In this document: positions 40,903 to 50,059 of the stretch, piece by piece
Numbering within the stretch: the stretch's first letter is position 1
Layout: the number at the start of each line of letters is the position of its first letter
NCBI GenBank assembly: GCA_945952465.1
Contig: CAMFIB010000008.1
Location: 16,839-80,838 of the forward strand
Length of the DNA: 64,000 nucleotides
Reading direction: 5' to 3'
DNA from: an uncultured Pseudomonadota bacterium
GTDB taxonomy: Bacteria > Pseudomonadota > Gammaproteobacteria > Burkholderiales > Burkholderiaceae_C
Made by a program: the position numbers and the translations under genes
Notes under the pieces: generated by a model
Told to the model about the DNA's origin: nothing
What the model saw: the letters and a program-made list of their open reading frames with translations, nothing else
Database searches by the model: none

Positions 40903-41990
40903 TCGGTGTAGCCCTTCGCGCCGCCGCCGTAGAAAGTGGCCTTGTCGGGCGTGTTCAGCGGCGCGTTTTCCTTCAGGCGGCGCGGCAGGTCGGGGTTGGC
41001 GAGGAAGGGCGTGCCGAAGGCCACCAAGTCGGCCCCGTGCTGCACCGCCTCGGTGGCCAGCGTGCCGTTGTAGCCGTTGTTGACCATCCAGGCACCGTCG
41101 CCGCCGGTGTCGCGCCAGGCTTTTCGCAGTGCGGCGTAGTCGAAGGGCTGGTCGCCCTGCTGGTGGTCGCGCGGGCCGCCGGTCGCGCCTTCGATGACGT
41201 GGATGTAGGCCAGCTTCAGCGGGCCGAGGCCGCGCACCGCGTGTTCGAACAGCGGCTGAGGGTGGTCGTCCTTGGCGTCGTTGGCGGGCGTCACCGGCGA
41301 CAGCCGCAGGCCGACCTTGCCGGCGCCGATCTCCTCGGTCACCGCGCGCACCACTTCGAGCAGGAAGCGCGTGCGGTTCTCCAGGCTGCCGCCGTAGTCG
41401 TCGGTGCGCTGGTTGGAGCCGGCGCGCAGGAACTGGTCGATGAGATAGCCGTTGGCGCCGTGCACCTCCACGCCGTCGAAGCCGGCGGCGATGGCGTTGC
41501 GGGCGGCGCGGCGGTAGTCCTGCACGATGCCGGGAATCTCCCCGGCGTCGAGCGCGCGCGGCGCCGACGTTTCCACGAAGGTGGGCACGCCGTCCTTGAT
41601 GAGCACCGTCTTGGTCTTGGCCGTGATGGCCGACGGCGCGACCGGCTGGCCGTTGTTCGGCTGCAGATCGGTGTGCGAGACGCGGCCCACATGCCAGAGC
41701 TGCACGACGATCTTGCCGCCGGCCGCATGCACCGCGTCGGTCACGCGCTTCCAGCCCGCCACCTGCTCGGCGCTCCAGATGCCGGGCACGTCGGCATAGC
41801 CCTGGCCCTGGTGGCTGATGGCGGTGGCCTCGGTCACCAGCAGGCCGCCCGACGCGCGCTGCGCGTAGTAGGTGGCCATCAGCGGCGTGGGCACGGCGCC
41901 GGGTGCGCGGTTGCGGGTGAGGGGCGCCATCACGATGCGGTTGGCGAGGGCAATGTCACCGGCGCGGGCCGGTTCGAACAGGGAGGTCAT
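40884..41990 (-). CDS. Old Yellow Enzyme family alkene reductase (NemA-like)
   Basis: A 368-residue FMN enzyme reducing activated C=C bonds (enones, maleimides, nitro esters) with NADPH. The barrel shows NRIVMAPLTRNRA, VQLWHVGRVSH, GVEVHGANGYLIDQFL with the substrate-binding His/Asn, and the C-terminal FGTPFLANPDLPRRL. It is close to NemA/XenB in style. Its last 19 bp overlap the end of the LysR gene on the other strand. Regulation by that LysR is possible but the two genes are convergent, so it is not obvious. Confidence 0.92.
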   Translation of the reverse strand: MTSLFEPARAGDIALANRIVMAPLTRNRAPGAVPTPLMATYYAQRASGGLLVTEATAISHQGQGYADVPGIWSAEQVAGWKRVTDAVHAAGGKIVVQLWHVGRVSHTDLQPNNGQPVAPSAITAKTKTVLIKDGVPTFVETSAPRALDAGEIPGIVQDYRRAARNAIAAGFDGVEVHGANGYLIDQFLRAGSNQRTDDYGGSLENRTRFLLEVVRAVTEEIGAGKVGLRLSPVTPANDAKDDHPQPLFEHAVRGLGPLKLAYIHVIEGATGGPRDHQQGDQPFDYAALRKAWRDTGGDGAWMVNNGYNGTLATEAVQHGADLVAFGTPFLANPDLPRRLKENAPLNTPDKATFYGGGAKGYTDYPALA

Positions 41991-42101
41991 GGATGGAAAA
42001 CCTTGGTGATCGGATGAAGATGTAACAAGCCGCAGCGTACGGTCAAGCCGGAAGCCTTGCCGGGCACGGCTTGTTGGGTTTTGCGGTAGAAGAGCCCCGG
42101 T

Positions 42102-43496
42102 TCAGCGCGCCCAGGCGCCGAGCCGGATCGCGCCGGCCACCGTCAGGCCGTAGACCGCGAGGCTGGCGGCCACCACGCCGAAGAAGGCGCTGGCCGGCGC
42201 CTGCAAGAGCGCCACGCAGACCCAGCCGCCGGCCGCCACCACCACCAGCCGCGCGCTGCTGGCCACCAGCGGCCACAACATGCGGCCCGCGCCCTGCGAC
42301 GCGAACAGCAGCGCCAGCCCGAAGCCGAACAACCCATAGCAGCCGCCGACGATGCGCAGGTAGCTGCCGCCGAGTTCGCGCACCACCGGGTCGGTGGTGA
42401 AGGCGTGCATCCACCACGCCGGCTGCCACGCCGCCAGCAGGCCGATGCCGCCGGTCACCGCCGCCACCACCGCGCCACCCAGCCAGGTCACGCGCAGCGC
42501 CCGCGCCACCTGCCCGGCGCCCATGTTGGTGGCCACCATCGCGGTCAGCGCGGTGCCGAAGCCGAAGGCGATGGGCACCAGGATGTACTCCAGCCGCGCC
42601 GCCACGCCGAAGCCCGCCAGCGCGGCCACGCCGTAGCTGCCGACCACGGCGGTGGCGATCGCGATCGAGCCGTTGCTGATCACCGGGTTCAGCGAGGCCG
42701 GCAGGCCCACCCGAAGGATGGCGCGCAGCAGGCCGCCGTCAAAACGCCAGTGGGTGCGCAGCAGCGGCGCGGCGCCGCCGCGCTTCAGCAGGTGGCGCAG
42801 CATCAGGGCGGCGGCGAGGCCGTTGGAGACCAGCGTGCTGGTCGCCGCGCCGGACACGCCCAGCGCCGGCACCGGCCCGCCGCCGAACACCAGCAGCGGG
42901 CACAGCACCAGGTGCACCGCGGCCGTCAGCACCAGCGCGAGCGAGGGCAGCAGCATGTTGCCGGCGCCGCGCACGATGCCGGCCAGCACGTTGGTCCACC
43001 AGATCACCAGCGCGCCGCCGAACAGCACGTTGGAGTAACCCAGCGCGTCGCCCAACGCCGCGCCGCGCCCGCCGGCCGCCGCATAGACCGCGTGGCCGCC
43101 GCCGACCAGCACCGCCGTGAACAGTGCCGCCATCACCGCCGCGATCAGCAGCGCGTGCTGGGCCAGCCGGCCGGCGGTTTCGCGGTCGCCGGCGCCGAGC
43201 GCGCGCGCTACCGCGGCGGTGGCCGCGCCGCCGATGCCGCCGGCCGACATCTGCAGCATCAGCATGGACAGCGGGAACACCAGCGCGATCGCGGCCAGCG
43301 CGTCGGCGCCGAGCCGGCCCAGGATGTAGCCGTCGTAGCCGATGACGACGGTGGTGGCGAACAGGCCGACCACATTGGGCGTGGCCAACTTCAGCAGCGT
43401 CGGCAGCAGCGGCGCGCGCAGCATCTGCTCGGTGCGCGACAGCGCGGCTGCGGACTGCGCGCCAGCGGCGGGCATGGCAGCGGACAGGGTGGTCAT
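42102..43496 (-). CDS. MATE family efflux transporter
   Basis: A 464-residue inner-membrane protein with twelve predicted helices in two halves, of the multidrug and toxin extrusion family (Na+ or H+ antiport). Family-like segments are TLLKLATPNVVGLFATTVV and PLSMLMLQMSAGGIGGAATAAVARALG. It follows the SDR gene by 25 bp on the same strand, so both are likely controlled by the TetR operator at 44260-44277. The substrate is unknown. Confidence 0.9.
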   Translation of the reverse strand: MTTLSAAMPAAGAQSAAALSRTEQMLRAPLLPTLLKLATPNVVGLFATTVVIGYDGYILGRLGADALAAIALVFPLSMLMLQMSAGGIGGAATAAVARALGAGDRETAGRLAQHALLIAAVMAALFTAVLVGGGHAVYAAAGGRGAALGDALGYSNVLFGGALVIWWTNVLAGIVRGAGNMLLPSLALVLTAAVHLVLCPLLVFGGGPVPALGVSGAATSTLVSNGLAAALMLRHLLKRGGAAPLLRTHWRFDGGLLRAILRVGLPASLNPVISNGSIAIATAVVGSYGVAALAGFGVAARLEYILVPIAFGFGTALTAMVATNMGAGQVARALRVTWLGGAVVAAVTGGIGLLAAWQPAWWMHAFTTDPVVRELGGSYLRIVGGCYGLFGFGLALLFASQGAGRMLWPLVASSARLVVVAAGGWVCVALLQAPASAFFGVVAASLAVYGLTVAGAIRLGAWAR

Positions 43497-43521
43497 GGCG
43501 GGCTCCGTTCGGTTGAAAGGT

Positions 43522-44229
43522 TCAGCGCGCCAGCACGTTCAGGTACACGCCAGGCTGGGCCGACAGCCCCAGCTTCACCTGCTCGGTGATGGCGTCGGCG
43601 CGCACCTCTTCGTCACCGGCCTCCAGCGCGTCGAACGCGCGGGCGACGATGTCGTCGGGCGAGGACTTCGGCAGGTCGAAGCCGCGCGTCAGGTCGGTAT
43701 CGACGAAACCCATGTGCAGGCCCAGCACCTGCGTGTGCTGCGCGCGCAGCTCGTGACGCAGGCCGTTGGTCAGCGACCAGGCCGCCGACTTGGTGGCCCC
43801 GTAGGCGGCCAGCCCCGGCGAGCTGATCCAGCTCGCGACCGACAGCACGTTCAGGATGGCGCCGCCGCCGTGTTTGGCCAGCACCGGCGCGAAGGCCTGG
43901 CTGAGCCGCAGCGGGCCGACGACGTTGGTCTCGAACTGTTCGCGCGCCAGCTCCACCGCGTTCGGCGCCAGCCAGCCGCCAGCGCGGGCAATGCCGGCGT
44001 TGTTGATCAGCAGCGTGACGTCGCCGCAGCGCGTGGCGGTGGCCGCCACCTGCGCGGCGTCGGTCACGTCCAGCCGAACCGGCTCGACGCCGGGCAGTTC
44101 CACGCTGGCCGGGTTGCGCGCCCCGGCGTAGACCTTGCGGGCGCCGCGCGCCAATGCCGCACGGGCGAAGGCAAGGCCGATGCCGCGGTTGGCGCCGGTG
44201 ATCAGCACGGTGGCGTTCTGGATGTTCAT
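43522..44229 (-). CDS. Short-chain dehydrogenase/reductase
   Basis: A 235-residue classical SDR. The nucleotide-binding motif TGANRGIG (about residues 11-18), the NNAG motif and the catalytic YxxxK as YGATKSA (with an upstream Ser in LSVASW) are all present. The substrate is not predictable. It is the first gene of an operon with the MATE exporter. A TetR-type operator lies 31-48 bp upstream of its start. Confidence 0.92.
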   Translation of the reverse strand: MNIQNATVLITGANRGIGLAFARAALARGARKVYAGARNPASVELPGVEPVRLDVTDAAQVAATATRCGDVTLLINNAGIARAGGWLAPNAVELAREQFETNVVGPLRLSQAFAPVLAKHGGGAILNVLSVASWISSPGLAAYGATKSAAWSLTNGLRHELRAQHTQVLGLHMGFVDTDLTRGFDLPKSSPDDIVARAFDALEAGDEEVRADAITEQVKLGLSAQPGVYLNVLAR

Positions 44230-44259
44230 GACGGGGTTCCTTCTGGAAAAAGGCCGTTC

Positions 44260-44277
44260 ATATGATGATCGTCATAT
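44260..44277. promoter_or_regulatory. TetR-family operator 1 (SDR-MATE promoter)
   Basis: ATATGATGATCGTCATAT is an 18-bp near-palindrome with one mismatched pair. An identical copy lies at 44952-44969 before tetR. It is AT-rich against a GC-rich background and sits 31-48 bp before the SDR start. Confidence 0.8.
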
Positions 44278-44323
44278 TCGACGGCGAAGCAAAACGGACG
44301 AACACGCATCGGTGGTCGCCCGG

Positions 44324-44932
44324 TCAGGTGGAGGAAACGGGCACCGGCGCGTCGTGCTGCGCCAGCAGCGCGCGCCGGGTGTCGGCCAGGAAGGCCAGGC
44401 CTTCGTCGGTGTTGCCCAACGCGCGGGCCAGTTGCAGCGCGCCGACCAGCTGGCCGGCGACCACGCCGGCCGCTTCGGGCGCAGCGCTGGCCGGCAGCGC
44501 CTGGCGCACCATGTCGACCAGGCCGCGCACCCGCTGGGCGGCGGCCTCGCGCACCGCGTCGGCCTGGCGCGGCATTTCGGACGCCAGTGCGGCGACCGCG
44601 CAGCCGGACTCGGCGGAGGCCAGCGTGCGCGCCGACAGATAGCTCTCCACCAGCCGGCGGAAGGGGCTGCGGCCGTCGGCCGGGTCATCGCGCTGCACCT
44701 CGGCGAGCAGGGCCGAACCGCGCCGGCCGGCGTGCGCCAGCGCCTCACACAGCAGCGCGTCGCGCGAGGCGAAATGCGCGTAGAAGCCGCCGTGCGTCAG
44801 CCCGGCCTGTTTCATGATGTCGGCCACGCCCACGCCCTGAAAACCCGAGCGCCGGATCGCGCGCGAAGCCGTCTCCACGATGCGGTCGTGGGTCTGTTCC
44901 TTGCGGCTGGGCGGGGCGGAGGACGAGGCCAT
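44324..44932 (-). CDS. TetR family transcriptional repressor
   Basis: A 202-residue regulator. The N-terminal helix-turn-helix reads QGVGVADIMKQAGLTHGGFYAHFASRD (residues about 30-57), typical of NemR/AcrR-like repressors, followed by a helical ligand-binding domain. Two identical 18-bp operators mark its likely targets: its own promoter (with the divergent MFS gene) and the SDR-MATE operon. The ligand is unknown. It is probably a small toxic compound exported or modified by these products. Confidence 0.92.
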   Translation of the reverse strand: MASSSAPPSRKEQTHDRIVETASRAIRRSGFQGVGVADIMKQAGLTHGGFYAHFASRDALLCEALAHAGRRGSALLAEVQRDDPADGRSPFRRLVESYLSARTLASAESGCAVAALASEMPRQADAVREAAAQRVRGLVDMVRQALPASAAPEAAGVVAGQLVGALQLARALGNTDEGLAFLADTRRALLAQHDAPVPVSST

Positions 44933-44951
44933 GGGCGGACTCTAGCACAAA

Positions 44952-44969
44952 ATATGATGATCGTCATAT
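44952..44969. promoter_or_regulatory. TetR-family operator 2 (between tetR and the MFS gene)
   Basis: Identical to operator 1 (ATATGATGATCGTCATAT). It lies 20 bp before the tetR ATG and about 80 bp before the MFS start on the other strand, so it may control both. Confidence 0.8.
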
Positions 44970-45049
44970 GCACCTTTCATGGCCCGCCGTCCGATGGCCG
45001 GCCACGGTGGCGACAAGCGCCGGGCCGACCGCTGCCGCACAATCGCCCG

Positions 45050-46282
45050 ATGCCCGCTGCACCGACAGAAGAACACCCCGGCCAGCCGTCTCCCCGAACC
45101 GTGTTGCTGCTGGCGATGGCGCTGTCGATGGGCGGCGCGATTTCGCTGGGCATCACCCGTTTCGCCTACGGCCTGCTGCTGCCGGCGATGCGGGCCGACC
45201 TGTCATGGAGCTACACGCTGGCCGGCGCGATGAACACGCTGAACGCCGCCGGCTACCTGATCGGCGCGCTGGTCATGCCGCAGCTGCTGCGGCGCTTCGG
45301 CCCGTCGCGCACCATGCTGTGGGGCGCGGTGCTGGCCAGCCTGTTCATGGGGCTGAGCGGCTTTTTCATCGACCCGGTGGCGCTGCTCACGCAACGCCTG
45401 CTGGCCGGGCTGGCGAGCGCGCTGGTTTTCGTGGCGGGCGGGCTGCTGGCGGCGCGGCTGGGCACGCTGGCGCCGTCGCGCAGCGGCCTGCTGCTGGGCA
45501 TGTACTACGGCGGCACCGGGCTGGGCATCACACTGTCGGCGGTGGTGGTGCCGCTGGTGCTGGAGGCGGCACACGCCCGCCCTCACGGCTGGGCCTGGGC
45601 CTGGTGGGCGCTGGCGCTGGCCTGTTTCGCTGCCACCGCGCTGCTGGCCTGGCCGGCCCGGGTGCTGGCGCGGCTGACACCCGCCGGCGCGGCGCAGGCC
45701 ACCGCCGGCCGCGTGCGCTGGGCGCCGATGGCCTACGCCTTGATGGGCTACGGCCTGTTCGGCGCCGGCTACATCGGCTACATGACCTTCGTCGTCGCGC
45801 TGCTGCGCGAGGAAGGCGCCAGCCAGGGCGACGTGATGCTGTTCTACGCGCTGCTGGGGCTGGCCACCGTCGCCTCGTCGCGGGTCTGGGCGGGCCTGCT
45901 CGACCGCTGCCGGGGCGGCGAGGCGCTGGCGCTGCTGAACCTGCTGGTGGGCGCGGCCTGCGTGCTGCCGGCGCTGACCTCGGCCTGGCCAGCGATGCTG
46001 CTGTCGGGCATCGTGTTCGGCGGCGTGATGCTGTCGGTGGTGGCGTCGACCACCGCCTTCGTGCGCCACAACCTGCCGGGCCCGCTGTGGGCGGCCGGCA
46101 TCAGCGCCTTCACCATCGTGTTCGCGGCGGGGCAGATCGTCGGCCCGACGGCGGTGGGCTGGGTGGCCGACGGCCCGGGCGGGCTGGCGCGCGGGCTGGT
46201 GCTTTCGGCCATTGCGCTGTGGCTGGGCGCGGCGCTGGCCTGGCGGCAAAAGCCGCTGCCGGCGCAACCGGCAGCGGCCTGA
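45050..46282 (+). CDS. YbfB/YjiJ family MFS transporter
   Basis: A 410-residue major facilitator protein with twelve helices. Family wording includes SLGITRFAYGLLLPAMRADL, MNTLNAAGYLIGALVMP and LLLGMYYGGTGLGITLS. The start at 45050 (MPAAPTEEH) was chosen because the frame above it runs through the operator and no family sequence precedes it. It is divergent from tetR, sharing operator 2. The substrate is unknown. Confidence 0.87.
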   Translation: MPAAPTEEHPGQPSPRTVLLLAMALSMGGAISLGITRFAYGLLLPAMRADLSWSYTLAGAMNTLNAAGYLIGALVMPQLLRRFGPSRTMLWGAVLASLFMGLSGFFIDPVALLTQRLLAGLASALVFVAGGLLAARLGTLAPSRSGLLLGMYYGGTGLGITLSAVVVPLVLEAAHARPHGWAWAWWALALACFAATALLAWPARVLARLTPAGAAQATAGRVRWAPMAYALMGYGLFGAGYIGYMTFVVALLREEGASQGDVMLFYALLGLATVASSRVWAGLLDRCRGGEALALLNLLVGAACVLPALTSAWPAMLLSGIVFGGVMLSVVASTTAFVRHNLPGPLWAAGISAFTIVFAAGQIVGPTAVGWVADGPGGLARGLVLSAIALWLGAALAWRQKPLPAQPAAA

Positions 46283-46297
46283 ACGGGGGCTTGCGCC

Positions 46298-47071
46298 TCA
46301 GCGGCGCCAGATGAGTTTCTGGCGGCCGTCTTCGGTGACGAGGTAGCGGTCGGAAAAACGGTAGCGGGTCGCGGCCTGGAAGTCGCCGCCGGCGTCGGAC
46401 TTGACGTAGATCACGCCGTCGCGGCTGTACCAGCGGCCCGAGAACTCCACCTTGCGGCCGCCGTCGTAGTTCCAGTTGCCGCCGCCCCCGACCGAGGTGA
46501 CCCATTGCGAGATGCGGCCGTCGGCGTCCATCTGGAGCGTGCGCACGGTGCTGAACGACGCGAAGTTGCCGCCGCCGCTGCTGTTGGTCATCTTCTCGTT
46601 GACCCAGCGGCCGACCAGCCGGCTGTCGACACTGCCGGCGGTGGCCGAGCCTGCGGTGCGCACCATCACCGGCTCGTCGGCGACGGCGGCCTCGGGCCGC
46701 GACAGGCCGGCCGGGGTGAAGCGCACGGTGCGCTGGGCGCCGCCCATCACCGGCGCGGCGCGCAGCAGGGCGTCGATGCCGCTGCCGTCGATGCGGCCTT
46801 CCAGCGTGGCCACCGGCAGGCCGGTGTGCGGCTGGATGAGCTGCGCGGCCAGCCGGTTGGCGCGGGCCGTGCCGCGCACCGCCAGCCGCAGCTGGCCTTC
46901 GATCAGCTCGCCCGACACCTGCTCGGCCTCGAAGGCCAGGCTCAGCGTGCTGGCGAGGCCGTCCACGTTGGCGTGGTAGGTCAGTTTGGGCGAGGCGGCG
47001 TTGGCGGTGAGCGGCGCGGCGAGGGCGGCGACAACGGCGAACAGGGCAAGGGCGGCGGTGCGGCGGTTCAT
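46298..47071 (-). CDS. Exported protein of unknown function
   Basis: A 257-residue protein with a signal peptide (RRTAALALFAVVAALAAPLTANA). The mature part has beta-rich segments (AEQVSGELIEGQLRLAVRG) and a C-terminal region resembling lipocalin-like or META-like stress domains (SRLVGRWVNEKMTNSS, NYDGGRKVEFSGRWYSRDG, YRFSDRYLVTEDG). No family can be named with confidence. The start at 47071 has GGAG upstream. Confidence 0.7.
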   Translation of the reverse strand: MNRRTAALALFAVVAALAAPLTANAASPKLTYHANVDGLASTLSLAFEAEQVSGELIEGQLRLAVRGTARANRLAAQLIQPHTGLPVATLEGRIDGSGIDALLRAAPVMGGAQRTVRFTPAGLSRPEAAVADEPVMVRTAGSATAGSVDSRLVGRWVNEKMTNSSGGGNFASFSTVRTLQMDADGRISQWVTSVGGGGNWNYDGGRKVEFSGRWYSRDGVIYVKSDAGGDFQAATRYRFSDRYLVTEDGRQKLIWRR

Positions 47072-47286
47072 GGAGGCTCCGGTGAAAGGGTCGGCGGGGT
47101 CTGGTGAGGTGTCCTGCCCATCAGACGGAGCGAATGGCGCGGCGGATGCAGCGGCCTCAAAAAAAAGGCATCGGCGCCGTCCTACAGCGGGCGTGGCGGC
47201 GCACCGATGGGAGGCGCGGCAACACATCTTTACGCTTCAATCATTGCATTGGCGAGCCGCTGTCGTGTTCGCCCAAGGAGACGAAG

Positions 47287-47472
47287 ATGTTGAAGTACGC
47301 CATTATTTTTGCGTTGATCGCGCTGGTTGCCGGCGCGCTGGGTTTCGGTGGCATTGCGGCCGGTGCGGCCGGCATTGCCAAGATCCTGTTCGGCCTGTTC
47401 CTGCTGGTCGCCCTGGTGTTTCTGGTGCTCGCGGCACTGGGCATCGGCGCCGCCAAGAACGCGCTGAAGTGA
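47287..47472 (+). CDS. DUF1328 small membrane protein (YtjA-like)
   Basis: A 61-residue protein of almost only hydrophobic residues, [20 protein letters not shown] followed by [20 protein letters not shown]. This is the DUF1328/YtjA family, two-helix proteins of unknown role often raised in stress. AAGGAG lies just before the ATG. Confidence 0.9.
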   Translation: MLKYAIIFALIALVAGALGFGGIAAGAAGIAKILFGLFLLVALVFLVLAALGIGAAKNALK

Positions 47473-47486
47473 GGACGGCCGCAACC

Positions 47487-47813
47487 ATGTCCCGCAAGGC
47501 TTTCGCGCGGCCGGCCGCTGGCAGCCACCCGTCCTCGCCCCGCGCGCTGGCAGCCCGGGTGCTGGCGACCACGCTTCGCCACTGGGGCTCAACCCCCCGC
47601 GCGGCCGAGGTGCCAGAGCCGGTGCCGGCGCCGGATGCCCCCAAGCGTTCGCTGCTGGCGCAAGGTGCTGTTATCGCCGCCAATTCGCGGCTCGGCAGGC
47701 GCTTCGTGCTCACGCGCAAGCAGCCCGATTTGGAGCCCAATCCGCAGATGGTCAGCTTCCAGTCTGGCTGGCATGCTACAAATATCGGAGCGCCGAGGCG
47801 CTTCGCGATCTGA
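47487..47813 (+). CDS. Hypothetical protein (uncertain)
   Basis: A 108-residue frame starting MSRKAFARPAAGSHPSSPRA, 14 bp after the DUF1328 stop. It is rich in Ala, Pro and Arg and has no recognised domain. GAGGA precedes the ATG at a long distance. The last 25 codons (about 47738 to the stop) overlap a divergent copy of the dispersed repeat. It could be a real lineage-specific gene or just an open frame in GC-rich DNA. Confidence 0.35.
   Translation: MSRKAFARPAAGSHPSSPRALAARVLATTLRHWGSTPRAAEVPEPVPAPDAPKRSLLAQGAVIAANSRLGRRFVLTRKQPDLEPNPQMVSFQSGWHATNIGAPRRFAI
47738..47793 (+). repeat. Copy H of the dispersed repeat (divergent)
   Basis: Lined up with the glcE copy over 43 bases without gaps, it matches at about 28 positions: GTCAGC...TCTGG...ATGCTAC...TC.GAGCGC (core from 47751). 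It is preceded by GGAGCCCAATC, like copy A's GGGGCCAAATC. Confidence 0.45.
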
Positions 47814-47822
47814 CGGATCGTC

Positions 47823-48581
47823 TCAGGTGCGGTAGCTGCCGTCGAGCCGGTCGAGCTTGCGGATCAGCGCCGGCCACACGAAGGCGCCGCCCAGACTGCC
47901 GGTCTGCACCCGCATCGCCTCGGCCGTGCCCTTGACGATGCGCGGGTCCACCTGCGTCAGCTCGCCGCCGCCGGCCTGCGCGCCGATCTGGATCTGGCAG
48001 GTGCTCTCGAACACGTACATGTTGAGAAACGCGTCGGCGATGGTCTTGCCCACGGTCAGCAGGCCGTGGTTGCGCAGCACGAGATAAGTGGCGTTGCCGA
48101 AGTCGGCCACCAGCCGCGGCTTCTCGTCGTCGCGGAAGGCCACGCCTTCGTAGTCGTGGTACGCGATCGACGCCAGCACGAAGGTGGACTGCTGCGAGAT
48201 CGGCAGCACGCCGCCCTTCTGCGCGCTGACCGCCACGCCCGAGCGGGTGTGGGTGTGCAGCACGCAGCCCACGTCGTGCCGGGCGTCGTGCACCGCACTG
48301 TGGATCACGAAGCCGGCCGGGTTCACCGGGAACGGCGAATCGATCAGCTTGTTGCACTGCTGGTCCACCTTGACCAGCGACGAGGCCGTGATCTCGTCGA
48401 ACATCAGCCCATAGGGGTTGATGAGGAAATGGTGATCGGGGCCGGGGATGCGCGCGGAGATGTGCGTGAACACCAGGTCGCTCCAGCCGTACAGCGCCAC
48501 CAGCCGGTAGCAGGCGGCGAGGTCGCAGCGCAGCTGCCATTCTTCGGGGCTGACCTGGTCGACGACGGACGGGATGTGCAT
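47823..48581 (-). CDS. Class II aldolase/adducin family protein
   Basis: A 252-residue protein of the zinc-dependent class II aldolase fold (L-fuculose-phosphate aldolase relatives). The metal histidines are in CVLHTHTRSGVAV, and a third is in RNHGLLTVG. GWSDLVFTHISARIPGPDHHFLI near the N-terminus is also typical. Members without a phosphate-binding pattern often have unknown substrates. The start at 48581 has GAGGAG upstream. Confidence 0.88.
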   Translation of the reverse strand: MHIPSVVDQVSPEEWQLRCDLAACYRLVALYGWSDLVFTHISARIPGPDHHFLINPYGLMFDEITASSLVKVDQQCNKLIDSPFPVNPAGFVIHSAVHDARHDVGCVLHTHTRSGVAVSAQKGGVLPISQQSTFVLASIAYHDYEGVAFRDDEKPRLVADFGNATYLVLRNHGLLTVGKTIADAFLNMYVFESTCQIQIGAQAGGGELTQVDPRIVKGTAEAMRVQTGSLGGAFVWPALIRKLDRLDGSYRT

Positions 48582-48689
48582 GGCGGGCTCCTCACCGGCG
48601 CGCCGCTGCGGCGCGCGCAAAGCAGCCCAGAATAGCGCGGCCCACCGCGCGGCGCTGTCGGACGGGCGACCGGGCGCCGCCCGCGCCGC

Positions 48690-49799
48690 TCAGAGCTTGG
48701 AGGCGGCGGGCAGCACCGGCGCGGCCGGCAGCGGCGGGGCGTCTTCCAGCGCCGGCGCCGGCACACCGGCAGCAGCGGCCGGGGCGGCGCGGTCGCGCGC
48801 GATCTGCGCGACCTGCACGGTGCGCGCCGGCTGAACCGGCGGCTGGCCGGCGTCGGCGGCCACCGCCTCGATGGCGGCTTCGGTCGGGGCGTCGAAGGCG
48901 GCCAGCGGGCGGGCTTCGATGTCGCTGTCGTTCACCTCGTGCGCTTCCACCCGCACCGAATTCCACAGCGCCATGGTTTCGCGGTGGTGGGCTGCGGCCA
49001 GCGCCCGGTAGTGCTTGGCCTTGGCCTCGGCCTCGGCCTTCAGCTTCTCGTCGGTGTCCTGCCAGAAGATGATGCCGGCGGCCAGACCGCCGACCAGCGC
49101 GATCGGGTTGCCGGCGGTGATCAGCACCAGCAGGTTGTTGACGGCGGCGCCGCCGAAGGTGGCGTTCATCGAGCGCAGGATCTCGGCGCGCTGCTGGTCG
49201 GGCAGGGTCTCGGCCCAGTTGGCCAGGCCCATCTTGGCGGCCGTCATCAGCGCAATGCCGATCGGCGAGCTGGGCATGATGGGGTTCATTTCCACGCCGC
49301 CGGCCGACAGCACGCCCAGCGTGGAAACGCCGTCGGCCAGCGCGGAGGTGGCGGCCTGGCTGGTGGCGTCGCGCGAGGCCTGGCTGAGCGAGCCGGGTTT
49401 GGTTTCGGGCTGCGGCAGCGGCTCGGGGTTCCACGGCGGCAGGGCGGCCAGGGGCCCGTTCGGCGCTTCGGTCTGAGGCTCGGCGGCGGCTGTCGCGGGC
49501 GCGGCGGCTTCTGCGGCGGGGGCTGCTGGCGCGGCAGCCTCGACCGCTGGCGGCGGCGTCAGCGGTGCGGCGGGCGCGGCGACCACGGGCTGTGGAGCCA
49601 CTGGCGCGTCGGCCGCCAGCGCGGGCAACTCGTGGGCGGCGGAGCCAAGCTGGTTGCCGAACACCGGCGCGGCCACGGCGTCGGCCGCCGCCTCGACCGC
49701 AGCGGCACCGGCGGTGGGCGGCAGCGCGTCGCTGGCGAAGGCACCCATCGAGAGGCCCGCGATGCAGGCGGCGGAGAGCAAGGAAAGCACGGGTCTCAT
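48690..49799 (-). CDS. Exported Ala/Pro-rich protein with a DUF5658-like core
   Basis: A 369-residue protein with a signal peptide (LLSAACIAGLSMGAFA). About 110 Ala/Pro-rich residues follow, then a core at roughly residues 150-250 with SADGVSTLGVLSAGG-like wording, VEMNPIMPSSPIGIALM and NNLLVLITAGNPIALVGGLAAGIIFW. This resembles DUF5658 membrane segments (D..ST..GL..G..E.NP). A second Ala/Pro-rich tail ends it. The function is unknown. It probably spans the inner membrane two or three times. Confidence 0.65.
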   Translation of the reverse strand: MRPVLSLLSAACIAGLSMGAFASDALPPTAGAAAVEAAADAVAAPVFGNQLGSAAHELPALAADAPVAPQPVVAAPAAPLTPPPAVEAAAPAAPAAEAAAPATAAAEPQTEAPNGPLAALPPWNPEPLPQPETKPGSLSQASRDATSQAATSALADGVSTLGVLSAGGVEMNPIMPSSPIGIALMTAAKMGLANWAETLPDQQRAEILRSMNATFGGAAVNNLLVLITAGNPIALVGGLAAGIIFWQDTDEKLKAEAEAKAKHYRALAAAHHRETMALWNSVRVEAHEVNDSDIEARPLAAFDAPTEAAIEAVAADAGQPPVQPARTVQVAQIARDRAAPAAAAGVPAPALEDAPPLPAAPVLPAASKL

Positions 49800-50059
49800 G
49801 GGCGGCGTCCCGGAAAAAGTGCGAAGCGGATGCAGTCTTTGGTATTAAGCCCAGCCCGCTTCGCGAGGGTCAAGGCGAACCTGCCGGTGCTGACCAATCA
49901 AACGCCGGTTCCGTGATATTTTCAGCATGTGAACTGCCGGCAAGCGGCTGATAAACAGGACAAGCGCGCCCCATCTCCCCGGTTCGGAGCGCCTAAAATA
50001 TGGGCAGGCGACTCCCGCCTGTCTGCGTCCGGCTGGCCATGCCGGCGCCCCCTGCACAA

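Noticed and set aside
42024..42075. 9-bp inverted repeat AACAAGCCG / CGGCTTGTT between the OYE and MATE genes
   Set aside because: The loop is over 30 nt and there is no T tract on the minus strand, so it is not a convincing terminator. It may be chance.
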